A DNA stretch of 64,000 nt from Bacteroidaceae bacterium. Lineage in GTDB: Bacteria; Bacteroidota; Bacteroidia; Bacteroidales; Bacteroidaceae. Made by a program: the position numbers and the translations under genes. The stretch spans positions 1-64,000 of the forward strand of contig JAGAQH010000029.1 in assembly GCA_017622815.1 (NCBI GenBank). Direction: 5' to 3'. Under the pieces are notes generated by a model that saw nothing but the letters and a program-made list of their open reading frames with translations, did no database searches and was not told the DNA's origin. Within the stretch, counting starts at the first letter, position 1. Each line of letters begins with the position of its first letter. Of the stretch, positions 1 through 9,511 are shown one piece after another.

Positions 1-346
1 CGGAGGTGCCCATGCCGGTTAAATCCAGAAAAGCCTCGTCGATGGAGTAGACATCGATTTGCGGAGTGTATTTGGAAAGTAAGGACATGACACGTCGCGA
101 CATATCGCCGTATAGATTATAGTTGGATGAGAATACGGCTACTTCGTTTTGTTCGAGTTTGTCCTTTATCTGATAGAACACTTCGCCCATCTGAATACCC
201 AGGGCCTTGCTTTCTTCACTACGTGCAATTACACATCCGTCGTTATTGGATAACACTACGACAGGCTTGCCTATGAGGTCGGGATGAAACACCCTTTCAC
301 AGGAGCAATAGAAGTTATTGCAATCAGCAAGGCCGAAGAGTTGCAT
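1..346 (-). CDS. umuC: Y-family DNA polymerase (UmuC), 5' part, cut by window edge
   Basis: Catalytic subunit of a translesion DNA polymerase of the UmuC/DinB Y family, which copies damaged DNA during the SOS response. About 115 N-terminal residues are visible. They begin MQLFGLADCNNFYCSCERVF, carrying the first catalytic aspartate, and reach YSIDEAFLDL, the second catalytic Asp-Glu pair; between them lies the nucleotide-binding segment LSNNDGCVIARS. The ATG is at 344-346, five bases after the umuD stop, so the two form a umuDC operon on the minus strand. The rest of the gene lies beyond base 1. The family assignment is firm; UmuC is preferred over DinB because of the umuD partner. Confidence 0.93.
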   Translation of the reverse strand, partial: MQLFGLADCNNFYCSCERVFHPDLIGKPVVVLSNNDGCVIARSEESKALGIQMGEVFYQIKDKLEQNEVAVFSSNYNLYGDMSRRVMSLLSKYTPQIDVYSIDEAFLDLTGMGTS

Positions 347-351
347 AGGTA

Positions 352-801
352 TTAGAATTTATGGAAACGCTTGATGGCCGAGGTGATGACGCCCCATATC
401 ATGAAGTCGTTGTCTTCCGTTACTTTGATGGGTTGGTATTTCTTGTTGGCAGGTATCAACCAGGCGCAATGGTTGGCCTCATCCAACTTGAATTGTTTCA
501 ACGTGAACTCGCCATCAATATAGGCCGCCACATAATCGCCGTTTGTTGCTTCCAAAGACTTGTCGATAATTACCAAATCTCCGTCCGAAATGCCGATGTC
601 ATTCAGTGAATCACCGCTCACTCTGGCATAAAAAGTAGTCTCTGTATGCTTGATGAGGGTCTTGTTCAAGTCTATGGATTCGGTAAGATAGTCTTGGGCA
701 GGAGAGGGGAATCCCGCCTTTATGCCGCCATCTACAAAGGGAAGGTTCAGTTCCATCGAGAGGTCGGCCGAGTATATATGTAGCTTTACTTCATCTTTCA
801 T
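352..801 (-). CDS. umuD: UmuD-like S24 peptidase, polymerase V accessory subunit
   Basis: LexA-like self-cleaving serine peptidase (S24) of 149 residues, whose processed form activates the UmuC polymerase. The likely cleavage site is the Ala-Gly pair in GIKAGFPSPA, near residue 29. The catalytic serine lies in ARVSGDSLNDIGI and the catalytic lysine in EFTLKQF. The length fits UmuD; there is no N-terminal DNA-binding domain, which rules out LexA itself. It is the first gene of the umuDC pair. A -7-like TATCTTTG (minus strand, 807-814) precedes the start, but I see no clear -33 element, and no SOS operator could be recognised by eye. Confidence 0.93.
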   Translation of the reverse strand: MKDEVKLHIYSADLSMELNLPFVDGGIKAGFPSPAQDYLTESIDLNKTLIKHTETTFYARVSGDSLNDIGISDGDLVIIDKSLEATNGDYVAAYIDGEFTLKQFKLDEANHCAWLIPANKKYQPIKVTEDNDFMIWGVITSAIKRFHKF

Positions 802-845
802 GATTGCAAAGATAGCGAAAGTTTTTGGAATGTATAAAAGAAAAA

Positions 846-874
846 AGGCAATTAGTAAATCTTACTAACTGCCT
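846..874 (-). terminator. Hairpin terminator downstream of tRNA-Arg
   Basis: Thirteen-base stem (AGGCAATTAGTAA at 846-858 with its partner at 862-874, one G-U position) and a 3-base loop. On the minus strand it is followed by TTTTTTCTTTTAT, so it should end transcription of the tRNA before umuD begins. Confidence 0.8.
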
Positions 875-893
875 GATTTTCTTAACTTAAAAG

Positions 894-967
<74 letters not shown>

Positions 968-1047
968 ATCCTTTATTGCGGTGCAAAGGTAAGGAGTTTT
1001 GCCGAAACATGCAAGAAATTGATTGTTTTTTTTGAGTATCTGATTGT

Positions 1048-2424
1048 CTATGGCTTGATTTTTTGCCGATAGACTTCGGTACGGTCCAATATTTCTTTTA
1101 CAAAATTATAGGTTTCTCGTCCACGGAAGTATCCGTTTTTGCAAACAGGGTCGTTGAAGTATTCCTCGTTGCTCTTCAAAAGAATATAGTCGGCTACATT
1201 ATTGTCCCATACATATTTGTTCTTGCCGTATTTTTCTGCAAGTGCCATGGCGTCGAATATGTGTCCTACACCACCATTATAAGCTGCCAATACAAATTTG
1301 ATGCGTTCGTTTGGATCTTCAATTTTAGTGAATGAGCGGGCTGTAAGTGCCAAATATTTGGTGGCGGCCTTTATACTTTCTTCCGGATTCTGTTCTTTGC
1401 CTTCGGGTACACCCATGGCTTTGGCTGTTCGTGGCATAAGTTGCATCAATCCTTTGGCACCTGCCCATGAAACGGCAGTGGTGTCGAAGTTGGATTCGGT
1501 AAAGGCAAGGGAGGCCAACATGCGCCAATCCCAACCAATTTCCGCAGCATACTTTTTGAACAAATCGTCGAAATGGGATATCTTTCCGTCCTTCAGTGAA
1601 AGGATAGAACCCTGTGGAGTGCGTTTGCTTATTTCGAAATATCGTTTGGTGCTTGCACGATAGGCAGGAGAGGTTTGGTTCTCTTTGTGCCATTGGTCGA
1701 TTGCTTGTGCCAATACCGGAGATGTCTTTCTGACTGCCCATGATGCCCGCTGGTCGAAACTGATGGCCAGGGAGATATTCAGATTGGGGTAATAAGTCTT
1801 GTTCAAACGGGCCAAATCGTTGTCGCATACGGCATAATCAATATCTCCGCTTGCTACTTGGGCTATCAAGTCTTCGGTGCTGATGCTATCGTTGGTTACT
1901 TCATGAATCAGAATGCCTCCTCCCAATTCCTTGTCCAAGTTGTTGAGACGGTTAAGATATTTCCCCGGTTTGGCATATACATCCTTCCCAATCAGTTGGG
2001 TAACATTGGTAAGAGGTGGATTCTTTCTCCCATTTCTTTGTACCAATACTTGATGAGTAATAATGTCTTCGCCACAAAACTGAATGCTGTCCTTGAATTC
2101 CTTTAGGTTTGGAAGGGGATATGCGATGAAATCGCCTTCGCCTTGTAGCAATTTGTTTACCAAATCTATCGTGCTTGTGGCGGTTTTGATTGACAGTTTC
2201 AAACCTTGCGATTCAGCAAATTGTTTGGCCAGTTCGTATTGAAATCCCATGGGTTCACCTCGGTAGTCAAAGTAAGAAATGGAGCTGTTCAGGGTAAGTG
2301 CTACTATCACTCCACTGTCTTGCATTTGCGGGAGGTCGTAGAGTAATGCATCTTGTGATTGTTGTCGATGTCCACAAGATAACAGGCAGATGCAGGCAAG
2401 TATCAAAAAACAGATTTGTTTCAT
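1048..2424 (-). CDS. mltF: MltF-like membrane-bound lytic transglycosylase (lipoprotein)
   Basis: Predicted outer-membrane-anchored lytic murein transglycosylase, which cleaves the glycan strands of peptidoglycan to 1,6-anhydromuropeptides. The first 20 residues form a lipoprotein signal with lipobox LLSC. Residues about 35-270 resemble a periplasmic solute-binding domain (SBP_bac_3), the regulatory half of MltF. Residues about 285-455 are an SLT domain, with catalytic Glu in LAFTESNFD and the family motif GLMQLMPRTAK. The 458-residue length fits MltF. It is transcribed alone and divergently from the Dabb gene. Domain calls are firm; which MltF-like paralogue this is remains open. Confidence 0.9.
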   Translation of the reverse strand: MKQICFLILACICLLSCGHRQQSQDALLYDLPQMQDSGVIVALTLNSSISYFDYRGEPMGFQYELAKQFAESQGLKLSIKTATSTIDLVNKLLQGEGDFIAYPLPNLKEFKDSIQFCGEDIITHQVLVQRNGRKNPPLTNVTQLIGKDVYAKPGKYLNRLNNLDKELGGGILIHEVTNDSISTEDLIAQVASGDIDYAVCDNDLARLNKTYYPNLNISLAISFDQRASWAVRKTSPVLAQAIDQWHKENQTSPAYRASTKRYFEISKRTPQGSILSLKDGKISHFDDLFKKYAAEIGWDWRMLASLAFTESNFDTTAVSWAGAKGLMQLMPRTAKAMGVPEGKEQNPEESIKAATKYLALTARSFTKIEDPNERIKFVLAAYNGGVGHIFDAMALAEKYGKNKYVWDNNVADYILLKSNEEYFNDPVCKNGYFRGRETYNFVKEILDRTEVYRQKIKP

Positions 2425-2446
2425 TGCGACGAATTAATTACTTTTG
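2415..2446 (+). promoter_or_regulatory. Bacteroidetes-type promoter for the Dabb gene
   Basis: TTTG at 2415-2418 and TACTTTTG at 2439-2446, 20 bases apart, match the Bacteroidetes sigma consensus. It lies about 40 bases before the ATG at 2485. Confidence 0.65.
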
Positions 2447-2484
2447 CATTCAAAAGTAGAACAAAATTATTAAATATCAAACTT

Positions 2485-2784
2485 ATGGTGAAGCATATTG
2501 TTTTATTTAAACTGAAAGATACACTTTCTAAGGAAGAAAAGTGTGAGGTTATGAATCGTTTTAAGGCTGCTATCGAAGCCTTGCCGGCAAAGATAGATGT
2601 AATTAGAAAGGTGTTTGTAGGATTGAACATGAACGAAGCCGAACAATGGGATATCTGTTTGGAAAGTGAATTTGATTCGTTGGATGATGTAAAGGTATAT
2701 GCTGCTCATCCCGATCATGTAGCTGCTGCCGGCATTCTGAAAGATGCGAAAGACGGACGCGCCTGTGTAGATTATGAATGCTGA
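2485..2784 (+). CDS. Dabb (stress-responsive A/B barrel) protein
   Basis: Small cytoplasmic protein of 99 residues from the Dabb family, dimeric alpha/beta barrels related to antibiotic-biosynthesis monooxygenases and without an assigned reaction in most bacteria. The family opening MVKHIVLFKLKD and the later AAHPDHVAAAGILK are typical. I take the ATG at 2485 because the open frame upstream overlaps the promoter and the mltF start. It is monocistronic. No substrate or partner can be inferred. Confidence 0.82.
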   Translation: MVKHIVLFKLKDTLSKEEKCEVMNRFKAAIEALPAKIDVIRKVFVGLNMNEAEQWDICLESEFDSLDDVKVYAAHPDHVAAAGILKDAKDGRACVDYEC

Positions 2785-2859
2785 TAATTTGTTCGATATA
2801 TAAAAGGATTAAGCAAATCCGTTAAAATGAAAGAAAAAATGAAGTTTTTCTATTAATTA

Positions 2860-2891
2860 TTTGTATATATAGAATTATTGCTTTACTTTTG
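2860..2891 (+). promoter_or_regulatory. Promoter of the his operon
   Basis: TTTG at 2860-2863 and TACTTTTG at 2884-2891, with a 20-base spacer, match the Bacteroidetes consensus. Initiation a few bases later would place the leader peptide ATG (2914) close to the mRNA 5' end, as expected for attenuation. Confidence 0.7.
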
Positions 2892-2913
2892 TCGCAAATT
2901 AAAAGAAATAATT

Positions 2914-2973
2914 ATGCAGATAACAACTACACATCATCACCATCATTACCTGACGAATTGTTCGGTGGGCTGA
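2914..2973 (+). CDS. hisL: Histidine operon leader peptide
   Basis: A 19-codon open frame, MQITTTHHHHHYLTNCSVG, with five consecutive histidine codons (2932-2946). It sits between a good promoter and a rho-independent terminator just ahead of hisG. This is the classic layout of histidine attenuation: scarce charged tRNA-His would stall the ribosome at the His run and change downstream RNA folding so that transcription reads into hisGDCB. The peptide itself is not expected to have a function. The regulatory inference rests on position and codon content; I did not model the alternative antiterminator fold. Confidence 0.88.
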   Translation: MQITTTHHHHHYLTNCSVG

Positions 2974-3002
2974 AATGTTGTTTGTAGCAAATGATATTGG
3001 TT

Positions 3003-3031
3003 AAGGCTTACCGATAAGGTAGGCCTTTTTT
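3003..3031 (+). terminator. Attenuator terminator of the his leader
   Basis: A ten-base stem, AAGGCTTACC at 3003-3012 paired with GGTAGGCCTT at 3018-3027 (one G-U), followed by a run of T. It lies about 30 bases after the leader stop codon and 35 before hisG. Confidence 0.85.
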
Positions 3032-3065
3032 ATTTAAGATAATAAATTAGAAAGAATATATAGTT

Positions 3066-3917
3066 ATGCTTAGAATTGCAGTACAATCAAAGGGTCGTTT
3101 GTTCGAAGAAACAATGACCTTATTACAAGAAGCGGATATTAAAATTTCACCTAAGAAGAGAATCTTGTTGGAACAGGCTTCTAATTTCCCCATCGAAGTG
3201 TTGTTCCTTCGCGATGATGATATTCCTCAGTCGGTAGCCAATGGAGTGGCCGACCTGGGTATTGTGGGTGAGAATGAATATGTAGAACGTAAAGAAGATG
3301 CCGAAATCATCCGCCGTTTGGGATTCAGCAAATGTCGCCTTTCATTGGCTATACCTAAAGAGGTGGATTATCCGGGATTGTCATGGTTCGAAGGTCGCAA
3401 AGTGGCCACTTCGTATCCGGGTATCTTAAAGGAATTTATGGATAAGAATGGTGTAAAGACCGATATTCATGTCATTACCGGATCTGTTGAGATTGCACCG
3501 GGCATCAACTTGGCAGATGCCATCTTCGATATTGTCAGTTCCGGTTCTACTTTGGTAAGCAATAGCTTGAAGGAAGTAGAAGTGGTTATGAAGAGTGAGG
3601 CATTGCTTATTGGAAACAAGAACTTGTCGGAAGAGAAGAAAGCAATTCTCGAGGAATTGTTGTTCCGTATAGAAGCTGTAAAAGCTGCCGAGGACAAGAA
3701 GTACGTATTGATGAATGCGCCGACAGACAAGTTGAAGGAAATAATTGATGTGCTTCCCGGGATGAAGAGTCCTACCATTATGCCGCTTGCTCAAGAAGGA
3801 TGGAGCTCTGTTCATACAGTGCTCGATCAGAAGTGTTTTTGGGATATTATTGGTAAACTGAAATCGTTAGGTGCTGAAGGTATTTTGGTGCTTCCTATCG
3901 AAAAAATGATTTTGTAA
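3066..3917 (+). CDS. hisG: ATP phosphoribosyltransferase, long form (HisG)
   Basis: First committed step of histidine biosynthesis: condenses ATP with PRPP to phosphoribosyl-ATP. The 283-residue length matches the long form, with two catalytic lobes (about 1-210) and a C-terminal ACT-like domain for histidine feedback (about 215-283). Visible motifs are MLRIAVQSKGRL at the start, the GVADLGIVGENE segment, and the PRPP loop DIVSSGSTLVSN near residue 155. It is the first structural gene behind the leader/attenuator and is followed two bases later by hisD. Confidence 0.97.
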   Translation: MLRIAVQSKGRLFEETMTLLQEADIKISPKKRILLEQASNFPIEVLFLRDDDIPQSVANGVADLGIVGENEYVERKEDAEIIRRLGFSKCRLSLAIPKEVDYPGLSWFEGRKVATSYPGILKEFMDKNGVKTDIHVITGSVEIAPGINLADAIFDIVSSGSTLVSNSLKEVEVVMKSEALLIGNKNLSEEKKAILEELLFRIEAVKAAEDKKYVLMNAPTDKLKEIIDVLPGMKSPTIMPLAQEGWSSVHTVLDQKCFWDIIGKLKSLGAEGILVLPIEKMIL

Positions 3918-3919
3918 TT

Positions 3920-5203
3920 ATGAAGAAAATACAATACCCACAACCCAACGAATGGGCCGAAATATTGAAACGCCCGGTCTTGGATATGGAAACGCTTCGT
4001 GGTACAGTCAATGAAGTGTTGATGTGCGTAAAGGCAGAAGGAGACAAAGCTGTACTAAAATACGAAGAACGTTTTGATAAAGTAAAGTTGGAATCCTTGG
4101 CAGTTACAGAAGCAGAAATAAAAGAGGCTGAGGATAAAGTACCGGTTCAACTCAAAGATGCTATCTTGTTGGCACAAAAGAATATACATAAGTTCCATTC
4201 GACACAGAAATTTGTGGGTAATAAAGTAGAAACGGTATCGGGTGTTACCTGTTGGCAGAAAGCTGTAGCTATCGAGAAAGTGGGACTATATATCCCAGGT
4301 GGAACGGCACCTTTGTTTTCTACTGTATTGATGTTGGCAACTCCTGCTCAGATTGCCGGGTGCAAAGAGATTGTTCTTTGTACACCTCCCAATAAGGAAG
4401 GAAAAGTAAATCCTGCCATTCTTTATGCTGCTAAGGTAGCCGGTGTGAACAAGATATTCAAGGCTGGTGGTGTACAAGCGATTGGTGCGATGGCTTATGG
4501 TACGGAAAGTGTACCTAAGGTATATAAAATATTTGGCCCAGGCAATCAATATGTAATGGCAGCCAAGCAACAGGTTTCGCTACATGATGTAGCAATAGAT
4601 ATGCCTGCAGGTCCTTCTGAAGTCGAAGTGTTGGCGGATGAAACTGCTAATCCTTCGTTTGTGGCTGCCGACTTGTTGTCGCAAGCTGAACATGGAGTGG
4701 ATAGCCAAGTGCTTTTGATTACCACTTCAGAAAAACTCATTGCGGATGTAGAACGCGAAGTTGAACTTCAGTTGGCTCGCTTGCCACGTAAGGAAATTGC
4801 CGAAAAGTCATTGCAGAACAGTAAATTGGTATTGGTGAAGAATATGGATGAAGCCATTGCCATGACCAATGAATATGCACCCGAACATCTGATTGTAGAA
4901 ACAAACAATTACATGGATATTGCCGAGAAGGTGGTAAATGCCGGATCGGTATTCTTAGGATCGCTCACTCCGGAAAGTGCGGGTGATTATGCATCGGGCA
5001 CCAATCATACTTTGCCAACCAATGGTTATGCAAAGGCATATAGTGGGGTGAGCCTGGATAGCTTTATCCGTAAGATTACATTTCAGGAGATTACCCGCGA
5101 AGGCATTCAAACCATTGGTCCAGCCATTGAGCTGATGGCTAGTAACGAACAATTGGATGCTCATAAGAATGCAGTAACAGTCCGATTAAATGCCATTAAA
5201 TAA
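3920..5203 (+). CDS. hisD: Histidinol dehydrogenase (HisD)
   Basis: Last two steps of histidine synthesis: zinc- and NAD-dependent four-electron oxidation of histidinol to histidine. At 427 residues it has the usual length. Diagnostic stretches include [33 protein letters not shown], the SQAEHG zinc/base motif, the EYAPEHL motif and [15 protein letters not shown]. The start is two bases after the hisG stop, implying coupled translation, and hisC follows after one base. Confidence 0.98.
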   Translation: MKKIQYPQPNEWAEILKRPVLDMETLRGTVNEVLMCVKAEGDKAVLKYEERFDKVKLESLAVTEAEIKEAEDKVPVQLKDAILLAQKNIHKFHSTQKFVGNKVETVSGVTCWQKAVAIEKVGLYIPGGTAPLFSTVLMLATPAQIAGCKEIVLCTPPNKEGKVNPAILYAAKVAGVNKIFKAGGVQAIGAMAYGTESVPKVYKIFGPGNQYVMAAKQQVSLHDVAIDMPAGPSEVEVLADETANPSFVAADLLSQAEHGVDSQVLLITTSEKLIADVEREVELQLARLPRKEIAEKSLQNSKLVLVKNMDEAIAMTNEYAPEHLIVETNNYMDIAEKVVNAGSVFLGSLTPESAGDYASGTNHTLPTNGYAKAYSGVSLDSFIRKITFQEITREGIQTIGPAIELMASNEQLDAHKNAVTVRLNAIK

Positions 5204-5204
5204 T

Positions 5205-6242
5205 ATGAAAACATTACAAGAACTGACACGTCCCAATGTATGGGCTTTGAAACCTTATTCATCGGCTCGTGATGAATATAGTGGGGTAGAGGCATCGGTA
5301 TTTTTGGATGCGAATGAAAACCCATATCATGCTCCATACAATCGATATCCTGATCCGTTACAGAAGAAAGTGAAAGCTTTGATTGCTCCTCAAAAGCATG
5401 TTCGCGAAGAGCAGATTTTCTTAGGTAACGGTAGCGACGAAGCCATTGATTTGGTATTTCGAGCTTTCTGCCGACCGGGAATTGACAATGTGGTTGCCAT
5501 CGATCCTACTTATGGAATGTATCAGGTGTGCGCGGAAGTAAATGATGTAGAATATCGTAAGGTATTGCTTGATGAAAATTATCAATTCACGGCAAAAGGA
5601 TTGTTGAGTGCTTCTGATGAACATACAAAGGTCATCTTCCTTTGTTCACCCAATAATCCCACCGGTAATAATCTATGTCGTAAGGAAATAGAAGCCTTAC
5701 TTCAACAATTTGAAGGATTGGTGGTAGTGGATGAAGCCTATGCTGATTTTTCGGATGCTCGTTCATTCTTGCTTGATTTGGATAGTTATCCGAATTTGAT
5801 TGTGTTGCAAACATTCTCGAAGGCATGGGGATGTGCAGCCATTCGACTGGGTATGGCTTTTGCTTCACCGGAGATTATCGCTCTGTTCAATAAGATTAAA
5901 TATCCATATAATGTGAATGTATTGACACAACAAGAGGCCATCGTTCTTTTACAAACCCCTGATAAGGTAAAGTCATGGGTAAATGTCTTGCTGGAAGAAC
6001 GTTCTCGTTTAATGGAGGAATTCTCCAAACTGACTTGTTGTGAGAAGATTTATCCTACCGACGCCAATTTCTTTTTGACTAAGGTTACGGATGCAATGAA
6101 GATATATGGTTATTTGGTAAATAAAGGCATTATTGTTCGTAATCGTACACACGTGGCACTTTGTGGCAATTGCCTACGCATAACAATTGGTACACCGGAA
6201 GAAAACGATACATTGTTGGACGCTTTAAGAGAAATGAAATGA
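5205..6242 (+). CDS. hisC: Histidinol-phosphate aminotransferase (HisC)
   Basis: PLP-dependent class I/II aminotransferase that converts imidazole acetol phosphate to histidinol phosphate. It is 345 residues from the ATG at 5205, chosen because it sits one base after the hisD stop. Motifs seen: LDANENPYH near the N terminus, the [12 protein letters not shown] phosphate-binding turn, [15 protein letters not shown], and the PLP lysine in FSKAWG with the following IRLG. Its stop overlaps the hisB start (ATGA). Confidence 0.97.
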   Translation: MKTLQELTRPNVWALKPYSSARDEYSGVEASVFLDANENPYHAPYNRYPDPLQKKVKALIAPQKHVREEQIFLGNGSDEAIDLVFRAFCRPGIDNVVAIDPTYGMYQVCAEVNDVEYRKVLLDENYQFTAKGLLSASDEHTKVIFLCSPNNPTGNNLCRKEIEALLQQFEGLVVVDEAYADFSDARSFLLDLDSYPNLIVLQTFSKAWGCAAIRLGMAFASPEIIALFNKIKYPYNVNVLTQQEAIVLLQTPDKVKSWVNVLLEERSRLMEEFSKLTCCEKIYPTDANFFLTKVTDAMKIYGYLVNKGIIVRNRTHVALCGNCLRITIGTPEENDTLLDALREMK

Positions 6243-7360
6243 AGAAAGTATTGTTTATAGATCGTGACGGAACATTGGTGGTAGAACCTCCTATTGATTA
6301 TCAACTCGATTCATTCGAGAAACTGGAGTTTGTCCCTAAAGTCATGCGTAATCTTGGATTCATCCGTAATAAACTTGATTTTGAGTTTGCTATGGTGACG
6401 AATCAGGACGGTTTGGGAACATTTTCATTTCCCGAAGAAACATTCTGGCCTGTACATAATCTGGTAATGAATACCTTAAAAAACGAAGGCATTACATTTG
6501 ATGAAGTGTTTATTGACCGTAGCTTCCCCGAAGATAATGCACCTACACGCAAACCAAGAACAGGAATGTTGGGAAAGTATATCAATAATCCTACCTATGA
6601 TTTGGAGGGCAGCTTTGTAATTGGCGATCGATATACGGATGTAGAATTGGCCAAAAACTTAGGATGTAAAGCTATTCTTTTACAAGATGACAAGGAGTCG
6701 CTTGTAGAAAAGGGGTTGGAAGAATATTGTGTACTGGCAACAAAAGATTGGGATAAGATAGCCGAATTCTTGTTTGCCGGTGAACGTATAGCTGAAGTAA
6801 GAAGAACTACCAAAGAAACCGATATATATATAAAGGTAGATTTGGATGGTAGCGGTAAATGTAATATTGCTACCGGGTTAGGCTTCTTTGATCATATGTT
6901 GGAACAGATTGGCAAACATGGTAATCTGGATTTGACTATCCAAGTGAAAGGTGATTTGGAAGTGGATGAGCATCATACCATTGAAGATACAGCCATTGCA
7001 TTAGGAGAATGCATAGGTAAAGCTTTGGGAGACAAGCGAGGAATTGAACGTTATGGCTATTGTTTGCCAATGGATGATTGTTTATGCCAAGTGGCTATGG
7101 ATTTTGGTGGTCGTCCCTGGTTGGTATGGGATGCTGAATTCAAGCGTGAGAAGATAGGAGAGATGCCTACTGAAATGTTCCTGCATTTCTTCAAGTCACT
7201 TAGTGATGCAGCCCGTATGAATTTGAATGTTAAGGCTGAAGGACAGAACGAACATCATAAGATAGAAGGAATATTCAAAGCCTTGGCGCGAGCCATTAAG
7301 ATGGCCGTGCGTAGGGATATCTATCATTTTGAGGTGCCTTCGAGCAAAGGTAGTTTATAA
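6239..7360 (+). CDS. hisB: Bifunctional histidinol-phosphatase / imidazoleglycerol-phosphate dehydratase (HisB)
   Basis: Two enzymes in one chain of 373 residues. Residues 1 to about 165 are a HAD-type histidinol-phosphatase, with nucleophile motif FIDRDGTL, the TNQDG motif and the [10 protein letters not shown] metal site. Residues about 180-373 are imidazoleglycerol-phosphate dehydratase, with [27 protein letters not shown] and [16 protein letters not shown] manganese-binding motifs. The start [12 protein letters not shown] is used because its ATG overlaps the hisC stop; the longer frame upstream is within hisC. hisH, hisA, hisF and hisI are not in this operon. Confidence 0.98.
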   Translation: MKKVLFIDRDGTLVVEPPIDYQLDSFEKLEFVPKVMRNLGFIRNKLDFEFAMVTNQDGLGTFSFPEETFWPVHNLVMNTLKNEGITFDEVFIDRSFPEDNAPTRKPRTGMLGKYINNPTYDLEGSFVIGDRYTDVELAKNLGCKAILLQDDKESLVEKGLEEYCVLATKDWDKIAEFLFAGERIAEVRRTTKETDIYIKVDLDGSGKCNIATGLGFFDHMLEQIGKHGNLDLTIQVKGDLEVDEHHTIEDTAIALGECIGKALGDKRGIERYGYCLPMDDCLCQVAMDFGGRPWLVWDAEFKREKIGEMPTEMFLHFFKSLSDAARMNLNVKAEGQNEHHKIEGIFKALARAIKMAVRRDIYHFEVPSSKGSL

Positions 7361-7367
7361 TAAATAG

Positions 7368-7398
7368 AAAATGGATGTGAATACACATCCATTTTTAT
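7368..7398. terminator. Bidirectional terminator between hisB and nadE
   Basis: Stem AAATGGATGTG / CACATCCATTT with loop AATA (7368-7394) and T-rich flanks on both strands. It separates the convergent hisB and nadE genes. Confidence 0.85.
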
Positions 7399-7401
7399 TT
7401 A

Positions 7402-9327
7402 TTAGAGTTCTTCACATTCCTTCAACCATAGTGAAGCCGTTGCATCGCTAGGCATTTTCCAATCACCACGTGGGCTCAATCCTACAGAACCTACTTTAGG
7501 CCCGTCGGGTAAACAAGAACGTTTGAATTGCTGTTGGAAGAAACGTCGACAGAAAGTAGTCAGCCATTTCTTGATTGTTTCTTCGTCATATACTCCTCGG
7601 AAAGCGATCCCTGCTAAATAGAATATCTTGGATGGGCGGAATCCGAAACGTAAGAAATGATAAATGAAGAAATCGTGCAATTCGTATGGTCCCACCAAAT
7701 CTTCGGTTTTCTGTTTGATATTACCTTGTTCATCGGCTGGTATCAATTCGGGGCTGATAGGTGTATCTACAATATCGAGCAGAGTGTTGCGAGATTCGTA
7801 ATCTACTCCGTTCAGTGCTACCCAATTAACCAAATACTTTACCAATGTTTTGGGAATACTTCCGTTTACTCCATACATAGACATGTGGTCGCCATTGTAT
7901 GTAGCCCATCCTAATGCCAATTCTGATAAGTCGCCTGTACCTATTACCAATGCACCAACTTTGTTGGCATAATCCATCAAGATTTGAGTGCGTTCGCGTG
8001 CTTGACTGTTTTCGTAAGTCACATCGTGTATAGTCATGTCATGCTCAATATCTTTAAAATGCTGTATACATGCTTCTTTGATGCTGATTTCCTTGATAGT
8101 TATGCCCAATGAAGACATCAAGTGCAAAGCATTGTTATAGGTGCGGTCGGTTGTACCGAATCCTGGCATAGTGATACCTATGATGCCTTTTCTTGACAAG
8201 CCCAATTTGTCGAATGTTTTTGTACATACCAATAAGGCGAGGGTAGAATCCAATCCACCAGATATACCAATGACCACTGTTTTAGAATTGGTGTGTACCA
8301 ATCGTTTGGCCAGTCCGGCTACTTGAATGGCAAATATTTCTTCGCAACGCTTGTTCAGTTCTTCGCCTTTGGGTACAAACGGATGTGCTTCGATGTTTCG
8401 TGTCAACATCGTTTCACGCGGATTGACAAGTTCTGTGGCGACATGTATAGCTTCTTTATTAGGATTGTGAGCTATGTTTGCAGCAAAGGAGGTGTTCGTT
8501 CTTCGTTCGTTACGGATGCGTTCTATGTCTATTTCGCTAATAATCAGCTGTTCCTTTAAAGAAAAACGTTCGCTTTCGGCCAATAGTGTACCATTCTCAT
8601 AAATAAGTCCCTTACCGTCAAATACTACATCGGTTGTTGATTCACCGAATCCGCAAGAACTGAATACATATCCGGCTATGCAACGTGCAGACTGTTGTTG
8701 GAGTAATGAACGCAAATAGGAATATTTGCCGATACTTTCATTGTCTGCAGATAAGTTGAAGATGATCTCAGCTCCTTTCAGAACTAAAAATGAGCTGGGA
8801 GGAATAGGTGTCCATACATCTTCGCATATTTCTATACCAAAACAAGTGTCTGATGTATCGAACAACAAGTTTGAACCACAAGGAATGGTTTGCCCGCAAA
8901 GATGTATGGTAGTATCCGTCAGATTCTGGGAAGATGCAAACCAACGTTGCTCATAAAATTCCTTATAGTTTGGCAAATAGGTTTTGGGTACTACTCCAAG
9001 AATCTTTCCCCTTTGGATGGCGACGGCGCAATTCATTAACATGGAATGGATGCTTATTGGCATACCGATAATGGAGATGATGTCCATTTGGCGGGTATTA
9101 TTCAATATTTGCATAAGTGCCATTTCGGCTTCTTCCAAAAGGAGAGAATGGCCAAATAAGTCGGCACATGTATATCCAGTGATACAAAGTTCAGGGAAAA
9201 CAACCATTTGAACTCCCTTGCCATCGGCAATAGCAATCAAGGTATCTATTTGCTGGGCATTGAATTTACAATCGGCTACCTTAACTTGAGGTATAGCAGC
9301 AGCCACTTTTACAAAACCATGTTTCAT
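7402..9327 (-). CDS. nadE: Glutamine-dependent NAD+ synthetase (NadE)
   Basis: Final step of NAD synthesis: amidates nicotinic acid adenine dinucleotide with ammonia drawn from glutamine. It has 641 residues. The N-terminal nitrilase-type glutaminase (about 1-290) shows the Glu of VFPELCITGY, the Lys of VPKTYLPNY and the nucleophile Cys of FGIEICEDVW. The C-terminal synthetase (about 320-641) shows the ATP loop GISGGLDSTLALLV and the GTGDLSELALGW motif. I choose the ATG at 9325-9327 over a TTG three codons earlier, since MKHGFVKVAAAIP matches the family start. It is convergent with hisB. Confidence 0.96.
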   Translation of the reverse strand: MKHGFVKVAAAIPQVKVADCKFNAQQIDTLIAIADGKGVQMVVFPELCITGYTCADLFGHSLLLEEAEMALMQILNNTRQMDIISIIGMPISIHSMLMNCAVAIQRGKILGVVPKTYLPNYKEFYEQRWFASSQNLTDTTIHLCGQTIPCGSNLLFDTSDTCFGIEICEDVWTPIPPSSFLVLKGAEIIFNLSADNESIGKYSYLRSLLQQQSARCIAGYVFSSCGFGESTTDVVFDGKGLIYENGTLLAESERFSLKEQLIISEIDIERIRNERRTNTSFAANIAHNPNKEAIHVATELVNPRETMLTRNIEAHPFVPKGEELNKRCEEIFAIQVAGLAKRLVHTNSKTVVIGISGGLDSTLALLVCTKTFDKLGLSRKGIIGITMPGFGTTDRTYNNALHLMSSLGITIKEISIKEACIQHFKDIEHDMTIHDVTYENSQARERTQILMDYANKVGALVIGTGDLSELALGWATYNGDHMSMYGVNGSIPKTLVKYLVNWVALNGVDYESRNTLLDIVDTPISPELIPADEQGNIKQKTEDLVGPYELHDFFIYHFLRFGFRPSKIFYLAGIAFRGVYDEETIKKWLTTFCRRFFQQQFKRSCLPDGPKVGSVGLSPRGDWKMPSDATASLWLKECEEL

Positions 9328-9431
9328 ATCTTCCAATTATATATAGGTATATAATAATGGTGCAAAAATAATCATTCCTTCGCTTACTATTGGGATGTTC
9401 GAAGAAAAAAATGAAAAAAAGAGGTGAAATA

Positions 9432-9462
9432 TTTGTCAGTTTCTAAAAAGTATTTATCTTTG
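9432..9462 (+). promoter_or_regulatory. Promoter for the Fur-family regulator
   Basis: TTTG at 9432-9435 and TATCTTTG at 9455-9462, 19 bases apart, lie 49 bases upstream of the regulator's ATG. The match to the Bacteroidetes consensus is complete. Confidence 0.7.
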
Positions 9463-9511
9463 CAAATGAAAAGAAATTGTAATAGTTACAAATTTAAAAA
9501 GGAAGAAACTA

